Source: Stenogyne calaminthoides (Eukaryota > Streptophyta > Magnoliopsida > Lamiales > Lamiaceae). From it: a DNA stretch of 64,000 nucleotides. Of the stretch, positions 57,559-64,000 are shown in pieces (the stretch's first letter is position 1; each line of letters begins with the position of its first letter). The DNA lies in the NCBI GenBank assembly GCA_037126765.1, contig JBBCBC010000001.1, positions 32,224,804-32,288,803 of the forward strand, written 5' to 3'. Position numbers and translations under genes: made by a program. Below the pieces are notes generated by a model. The model was not told where the DNA came from, searched no databases, and was given only the letters and a program-made list of their open reading frames with translations.

Positions 57559-59061
57559 AGAATTTTTCATGAGCGGGAACCTAAAAGTGCTTTTCTTGAA
57601 TACTAAGAGTAGAAGTATCCTTTGAGATGCATGCGTTGATTATTTAAGATTCATAAAATTGTTGTTAGGCATTTAATATTTTAGTAATTTGAGAAATTAT
57701 TGTTTAATTGATTCTACCTGGACAAAATTTGGAATGCCTATTTGGCTGCATTATATGTGAGAATGCTCATATTAAGGAATAATTGACTAATATGGTTCTC
57801 TCCTTTATATAATTAAACAACACAATTAAGTAGGGGTATATTCTTATCTTGAAGATCATTTGACCTATATGATTCAACTGTATATTGAACTTTAGTATGT
57901 TGCTGCTGGAGAACATATATTTTTGCAGAGTTAATTATAATAAGTCAATGCCTTATCTATATGATGTACAATACATATTACTGGCATCTCGGAACAAATC
58001 AGTAATGTGTGAATGTCAATAGTTGCTAATGTCATTGGAATGTATTTGGCTATGTTTGATTCTATTTCTGATTCCATACTGGATGATTATTTGTGATAAA
58101 TGTATTTCTGGTAAATGGTAATGTGATTAGTAATTTGGGAGGATGAATGTTTAGAAAATCTTCTTGGGGAAAATGACGTGTATTTTGAGGGAAATTTTCA
58201 ACTGAAGAAATCTTGTCTAAATGTTAGACATTTTGAATTGTAGATGCTTATATTATTGTTTTGTTATAGCTTGTCAAGTAGATAGAGTACATGCCGTGAT
58301 TATTAACACTTTTGATAAATTACTGGTATTCTATGGAAGCGAAAATACCACAAGAAGAAATTGTCAATAAAAAGCTTGGTGTATTCTTGAGAAAGAAAAT
58401 GAGGAAATTCTCTTGAGCATAACCAGGGTTCCACCCTCCATCTCTTACACCCTCTAGAAAGCTTTTTTGTATGATTGCTACTATATACCAACATAATTTA
58501 TAATATTTATTTTTTCCCCCTTATTTTTAACTCCACATACCCTGATTATGGTGGAATCCGAAACACCACAAGAATCAAATATCATATCTCAAATGCGATT
58601 CTCACATCCTATGGATGGAGAAAAGGGAAATATTGTGGTTTTCTTTTTTTAGGTCTTCCATCTGTTTTGTTCTCCTGAACTAATTATATTCTCTGTTTTC
58701 TAGAGAAACCACAAATTGCAGAATGCAGCCAATAAATCCATTGGAGGATTTGATGATTCTCGACACTGGTGCATTTATAGTTGCTCCAGTAAGTGATGGA
58801 TACATATTAATTAACTTGCTTCAGAAAAAGTTTTAAAATATTTGATGGATATCAAAAGATTGCATGTGCATAAAAATGTTTGGTTTTGTTGCAGTGTCCA
58901 CATGATGGTACTTGTACATTGCTTAATACAAACAAATACTATCATTTTGTTCAACGTTTGGAGAGGACATCATCTCAGCGACTGTACAAGGTTTCTACAA
59001 ATTCCCTACTCTTGCTAATGGCACTTGCACACAACTCTTGTATGATCCCTAAGTTGTAAGC

Positions 59062-59462
59062 TGTTACGATCCCACATCAAATCCACAAGAAATTGTGGAT
59101 GGGTACTTAAGTGGGAGTCAATCCTCCACTCTTGAGCTAGCTTTTGGGTGGAGTTAGGGCTTCCATTCTTGAGTTCATAACAACTAGTCCGACCTGCCGG
59201 ATCCCGGACGTGGTACGGAAGAGGGCTACCTGGGGAAAAGGCCGCTTGACACCAGGAACCAAGCTGCGCGGGTCTACCTGGGTCGCTGAAGGGTCCCCAG
59301 AGTGAGAGTTGTCCGTGGACGTTCGACTTTTAAGGGGGGTCGATTGTTACGATCCCACATCGAATCCACAAGAAATTGTGGATGGGTACTTAAGTGGGAG
59401 TCAATCCACTCCTGAGCTAGCTTTTGGGTGGAGTTAGGGCTTCCATTCTTGAGTTCCTAACA
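59062..59462 (+). mobile_element. TRIM-like miniature LTR element
   Basis: Two direct repeats of 121 and 118 bp (59062-59182 and 59345-59462), each TGTTACGATCCCACATC to TAACA, flank 162 bp of non-coding sequence that ends in a purine run (AAGGGGGG) before the right repeat. Flanks TAAGC and CAAGC share AAGC. Size and layout match terminal-repeat retrotransposons in miniature, which depend on other elements for proteins. No TGG-type primer site follows the left repeat, so that part is decayed or unusual. The plus strand is inferred from the purine tract. Confidence 0.78.
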
Positions 59463-59526
59463 CAAGCATAGCGCCTTTATGGATTGTTTGCAAATATTAT
59501 TATTTTTGAGAAAGTGATTTAATTTA

Positions 59527-59710
59527 GGGTCCGCTTGGTATGACTAGGCAATGGTAATGGTAATGGGTATCATTGAGGGATTAATCATGTAAGGTGGATT
59601 GAGTAGGTGAGGGTAATCAATTGCTTACTTCTATTCTCATTACTTGTGCATCCAAACTACCAAGCATCATTAATAGAAGTAATTTTCATTACCCCCAACC
59701 AAGCGGGTCC
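59527..59710. mobile_element. MITE-like element, 184 bp
   Basis: Termini GGGTCCGCTTGGTATG and, reversed, GGACCCGCTTGGTTGG match at 13 of 16 bases. Flanking triplets TTA and GTA suggest a three-base duplication as in PIF/Harbinger (Tourist-like) elements, with one change. Sequence on to 59907 is AT-rich with nothing recognised. Confidence 0.6.
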
Positions 59711-59907
59711 GTAGTGATTTGAGAAAAATTGCTTAATAGTAAAAGTGGTTAATGTTTGTAAAATTTTTAGAGAGTAGAAGTTGAGTGTTAGGTAAAAGGT
59801 AAAAATTAAACAAAGGTAGAATCAGCTAGAAGCGTACCCTTTCCAGCTTTTAGATATTGGATTTTAGGTGATTAATTTAAGTAGAAGCATTCGATTTGAA
59901 AACACTC

Positions 59908-61677
59908 TGTTGGTCCCGGTGCAACGAGTCTTACACGTGTATGGAGGGGGGGGAATACACGTGTTCAGTAATTTTTAAAACTTTTTCTTTACTGTGATCA
60001 GAAGGGCCAGGATTGTCTTGAGAATTTTGCCCTGAGAAGAACAATTTGCCCTGAGTCAAAGTCTACTGAGACAGTGGTCCTGAGCAGCTTTCAGTAGCTT
60101 CAGATTAGCCCAACTGATTCTGAGTTTTATCAGAGATCCTGAGAAGCCTGGATCAGATAATTATCTTACTGAATACTCAGTAGAGTTGGTTCAGTTTGGT
60201 AACTATCTGTTCTAGCTAATCAAGAGTGCGGAATGTGTTGGCCCTAAGTTTATACTCGTTTTATCTTGCTGAAAATCTTTCTTCTAGTAAAAAAGTGGTT
60301 AAGGTTGTGATCAAGTTTGATGCACGTTCAGTGGATTGTTTCCAACTGAATATCAGGAAAATCAGTATGCTTTCAGTGAAAATATGCAACAGATAAAATG
60401 CAAAACAGAAAGCAAACAACACAGCAAATTATAGTGGTTCAGAGACAAAGCTCCTACGTCCACTCTCTCTGGTCTTCAGAGATATTCCTTAACACACTAT
60501 CACCTAAAGTTTTCAGACTGAACACAGCAGCTTACTAACTTTTCTACTCGCGTTTTCTGGCTGACTACTGCAGCTTACTAACTCAACACACACAAGCTTT
60601 CTGACTGTCTAAAACAGCTTACTCACTTCTTCTCTAGAGCTTTCTGGCAGACTCAACTGCAGCTTATTTACTCTTTACAACTCTTTCTCACCAACAATCA
60701 CACACACTCAAACTACCTAATAAAAGGGTTTGGGTTGGGTTGGTTTCCAACTAGGGTGAGATATCCTTTGACAATAAGAACAAATACAAAGGCTAGGATA
60801 TCTCTACTAAGCTTTGGATATGTAACAATTCTAGGCTTAGTAAATGAGCTCTCTTCAATGTGAAACACTTGAGAAATCTTAAGGTTTTCGAGTGCTTCAA
60901 TTTGCAAGAATACGAATGAGCTTTTGAGTTGCTTTGATTTCCCGTAACCTTGCAATGTTGGAGGTCACTGGTATTTATAGGCAACTTCTCCAATGGTCAC
61001 TCTTTGAAAAACTATCCGTTGGAAGAGATAGTATCAAGAGTTTCCTCTTCTGGTTATTTATGAACGACTATTTTTAGGGTTTGAACATACCCTTGCACGT
61101 TTTAGGAAATATGCATCCATGTAGCCAATCACCAACTTCTGTGAACTGGAAGATATCAGACCTGACATTTCTTCAGTGAGATGTCGCTTTCAGTGTCAGT
61201 AAAGTACGTTGTTGTTGCCTCCTCATTAGTCGAAGTCTTCCTTTGAGCAGAGACAAACAAACGTCTTTATTTAGGTTGACCTTTCTAAGCTGATATGTTC
61301 CTTAATGTCCACAAATGTCTAACATTCTGTTTGTTTGTACTAGGATGAACATAATCACTATTTCATTTAAGATAGTGGTTCAGGGTCCTTTTTGTTCAGT
61401 ACACAAACAGTCTTCAGGATCTTCAGTCTTTCAGGATTTCTTCGCTCTTCAGGATTCTTTAGAGTCTTCTGAGTCTTCAGGATTCTTCTGAGTCTTCTGC
61501 TATGATGAGAAACATATTTCTCCCTGATCTATATATGTTGACTATACATGATGCAGATAATCCTAAGTCCTAATTTCTATTTAAACCTGATCCTATACTA
61601 CCAAGATATCCTGAACATATCATACTCAGGGGTTTTGGGATCTAATCAAAATCTTTATTTAAATTCATCTCCCAACA
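59908..61677 (-). repeat. 3' LTR of D
   Basis: 1770 bp, minus strand TGTTGGGAGATGAATTT to CGGGACCAACA. Contains short repeats of CTTCAGGATTCTTC type near 61400-61500. A partner LTR is not in the window. Confidence 0.8.
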
Positions 61678-61678
61678 A

Positions 61679-61690
61679 TTTCCCCATTTT
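61679..61690 (-). promoter_or_regulatory. Polypurine tract of D
   Basis: AAAAATGGGGAA on the minus strand, next to the LTR start. One T interrupts the run. Confidence 0.7.
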
Positions 61691-61798
61691 TGATGATGCC
61701 AAAACCATCTTGTTACATTAATAAAACTTAACCTATCACTCAGGTTTCAGTTATCTGTTATATTCAAATGGCATATCAGATAAGTAAGAATATGTAAA

Positions 61799-61819
61799 AA
61801 GATAATGAGATATTATCTT
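61799..61819 (-). promoter_or_regulatory. Conserved 3' hairpin of D with compensatory change
   Basis: Minus strand AAGATAA, loop TATCTCA, TTATCTT. Both arms differ from the other copies at the paired position (C-G to T-A), so pairing is kept. Confidence 0.72.
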
Positions 61820-61921
61820 ATTCAATCACAAAAGATAAACTTTTCATTGATGAAGGATGAGAATTACATTGTACAATGAAAATCATAAAAGATAGATACA
61901 TAGCAAAAGGATGTCTAATCT

Positions 61922-64000
61922 TCAATCTTCTTCAATCTCATCTTCAGGGACTTCAAGGTTGAACATCCCAAAGTATCTTTTCTTCAATTCATCCCTTTCC
62001 TTGATGATCTCTGGGTTGTTTCCTGTCAGACCTAGCTGGAGGGCATACTGAGCAATTTCTTGAGAGATGGCAGCCTCATTTACATAACCATTCTCAAACC
62101 TTGGAGCTGGGTACATGTATGGCCCTGGAGCTACAATCTGAGTATTGCTCTCATCTGCCAAGTTGATCCATTTTTGCAGATACTCAGGATAAAATGTCAG
62201 CAGATATTCAATGAATGCCTCATTCTTGTCTGAGTTGCTCCCTCTCCATTCCCTCATAATTTCGTAGTAGAACCAGAAGGTTCTCTTTATCCCTTCCCAT
62301 GCATCATTGATCTGGATAGGCATGCATCCACTTGTCAATGTGCGACCATTTCTGAGTTTTCTCAGTGCCTCTTCTCTTGCCAATGAATTTCCTGAATACA
62401 CCCCTCCTGTTCTGCTCTTCTTCCCTTTTCTTCTTAATCAATGGAGCACCAGATACTGAAGCAGCAGTTCTTTTCTCCTTTTCAATTTGCAGGGCTTTCA
62501 GAGTCTACTTTGTATCGAAGGTCTCTGGTTGTGTATCAGGCTCAGCTTCCTCGGGTTCTTCCTCAGATTCATCAAAATCAATCACAAGCTTCCTTTGAAT
62601 AGGCTTTGTTACCTTTTCTCTCTTCTTCTTCTCTGGCTCAACGAAGGCTACAGCCTTTCTCTTTTCTGGTCTAGCCTGGGTTTCACCAGCCTTGCTTGTT
62701 TCAATCCTCCTCCTTTCAATCATTTTCTCTTCTAATATTTCCTGAGCAATTTGTTCTGATGTCTGAGTGAGGCCAGGTTTTTCAACTTCTTTGAACTTCA
62801 GTTTCTCAGTGGCTTCAATCTCACTCAGGGCATCCAAGATTTTCTTTGCTTCAACTTCTTTTTGGGCCTTCTTCTCCAAGGTATGTGCTAACAACTTATC
62901 CAATTGTCCTTTTGAACTTGGTCTTTCCCCCTTTTTGGCATCATACCTTGGGAGAAGTTGGGACAATGCAGTATCCATATAGTACTGTTCTTTGCCTAAA
63001 CTGCGCACTTCCCCAGCCAGCTGATCATGCTCATCTTCCTGCCTCATCATGTAGTTCTTGGCCATTGAAAATTCTTCTGAAAGTGGAGCAAACTGTGTTG
63101 AGAAGGCATCGTGCATCATCTCTGTCATCTTGGTCATGAGCAGAGTGCTCATTTCCTCAACAGCTGATTTAATTAGTTGCTCATTCTTCTCAACCAGCTT
63201 GGCCTCAAGATATGTAGTTCTGTCCTGGTACCTCTGCTCCATGTTTGCATTGAGCTCTGTCCTTACTCCATCAATTTTCTCATCAAGTACAGTCATCTTA
63301 TCTGAGAGTGTAGTTTGAATTTGTAGCATATCAGATTTTCCAAATTTTGAGATTGACTTGCTAATCTTTCCTTCATCTGAGTCATCTTCTCTAAGACTGG
63401 CTCTATCTTCTTCAGCCCATCCAGGATTGGAGTTAAGTCAATCACTGAAGTTTGTACAACAGTCTCCATCTGAGCTGGGTGCTCCAAACGAGCCTCAGTC
63501 TACATATCATAAACATCATATTTAAAGCTAGGTACTTCAGTAACTTTGGCATAATGTACAATAGTGCCAAAAGGTACCTGAAGAGTGCTAACTTCAGTCT
63601 GAGGTTGTCTGACATCAGGCTGTTCAGCTTGAATTTCTTTCTCTATTTCTCTCTCAGCTTGTTTCTCCTGTTCAGCTTCTTTTCCTCCTTCTCCTTGATC
63701 CCCTTCTCCTTCCTGATTATGAGAACTGGATTCACCAGCCTCAACATTTCTCTTCTCGGGCACCTTCCTTTTCACAAGCTCATCAAAATCAGCAACTTTC
63801 ATCCTAAGCTTGGTCTTCCTGAAACCGGAGAACTCTGTCAAAGCAGCAGTCTCAGCACTTCACCAATCCTCTCCTCTGAAGGAGGCTATCTTCAGCATTT
63901 TCGGGAGTGTCTGGTTCAGGATATAGACAGTTGTCCTAAGCCTGAAGAAAAGATCCTGAAGGTCAGGATATGCGTTCAGCTCATGGTATCTGTCCAAGAT
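61922..64000 (-). pseudogene. Third ORF of element D, partial
   Basis: From the window edge: ILDRYHELNAYPDLQDLFF, a TGA near 63867, a segment rich in Glu/Gln/Lys (63841-63500), TAG at 63500-63502, a coiled coil (NANMEQRYQDRTTYLEAKLVEK), Lys/Glu-rich stretches, TAG at 62505-62507, a frame change near 62405, then a C-terminal domain with IKRTFWFYYEIMREW and the tail YFGMFNLEVPEDEIEED. The domain order and tail match ORF3 of A and C although identity is low. No membrane span. Frame breaks near 63350 and 62405 make it a pseudogene. Confidence 0.65.

Larger units (their letters stand above)
53975..58990 (+). pseudogene. Rsm22/METTL17-like mitochondrial ribosome assembly methyltransferase, intron-containing pseudogene
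   Basis: Exon 53975-54049: VKRRVPD then, after a one-base insertion, FSPAKVLDFGAGTGSALW (SAM motif I), donor GTAAAC. Exon from 54151: WAMMEV, TGA at 54167-54169, TAG at 54173-54175, then EKINLVEPSQSIERARQSLLK. Exon ending 56173: YVLGEIPSISDRITLVRQLW. Exon about 58537-58631: VESETPQESNIISQMR then HILWMEKR with indels and no AG acceptor. Exon 58704-58788: AANKSI, a frame shift, DLMILDTGAFIVAP with donor GTAAGT. Exon 58895-58990, fully open: CPHDGTCTLLNTNKYYHFVQR. Family members assemble the mitochondrial small ribosomal subunit. Their conserved KYCHF Cys is Tyr here. Introns are kept, so this is a decayed gene or segmental copy, not a retrocopy. The expected final exon is not seen. Confidence 0.85.
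59908..64000 (-). mobile_element. SIRE-like Copia element D, 3' part, cut by window edge
   Basis: Minus strand: ORF3 (from beyond 64000 to 61922), hairpin, polypurine tract, LTR. The LTR sequence differs from that of A, C and F, but order, ORF3 domains and hairpin are the same, so D is a diverged relative. Gag and pol lie outside the window. Confidence 0.75.

Noticed and set aside
60713..60993. Two minus-strand ORFs in the LTR of D
   Set aside because: They lie wholly within the LTR, overlap in different frames, and have no recognisable features.

Overview
This is nuclear DNA of a flowering plant. It is AT-rich, has no dense gene array, and is built almost entirely of nested LTR retrotransposons of the Ty1/Copia and Ty3/Gypsy superfamilies with plant-type primer-binding sites (TGGTATCAGAGC for the Copia elements, TGGCG..GTCTGTGGGAA for the Gypsy element). 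The only host-gene material I recognise is an intron-containing, broken copy of the mitochondrial ribosome assembly methyltransferase Rsm22/METTL17. It could be a eudicot, but the species cannot be named from the sequence.

Layout. (1) 1-7326: 3' part of a SIRE-type Copia element (A, + strand) with a post-pol third ORF, an antisense ORF in the pol-ORF3 spacer, a 3' hairpin and a 1.86 kb LTR. (2) 7327-8650: inverted and deleted scraps of the same family (B). (3) 8651-10085: an unassigned LTR-like stretch. (4) 10086-15712: a Copia element (E, - strand) with 5' LTR, gag, protease and integrase, cut off before reverse transcriptase. (5) 15713-53502: a Tat-type Gypsy element (G, - strand) opened by three insertions: an LTR at 16720-18398, Copia element H (19244-36043, + strand), and a second SIRE-type element C (38335-53149, - strand) inside G's own 5' LTR. 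H's 5' LTR is in turn split by SIRE-type element F (20879-28851, + strand). (6) 53503-59907: former host sequence with the Rsm22 pseudogene, two MITE-like elements and a TRIM-like miniature LTR element. (7) 59908-64000: 3' end of a diverged element of the same architecture (D, - strand), running off the window.

Nesting is supported by target-site duplications: GTAAT around F, CTCTC around C, and CCTCG/CCTCA around H. For F the second LTR of H also provides the empty site. Order of insertion: G, then H and C into G, then F into H.

No element here encodes a full intact set of proteins. H has lost catalytic residues of protease and integrase, F lacks the end of reverse transcriptase and all of RNase H, and C is full length but carries blocks of very unusual sequence that look like a base-calling artefact rather than evolution. 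The most novel material is shared by A, B, C and D. It comprises a third-ORF protein family with a disordered centre and a coiled coil but no membrane segment, and a 7-bp stem, 7-nt loop hairpin before the polypurine tract with a compensatory base change in D. A and C also share an antisense unit with its own TATA box.
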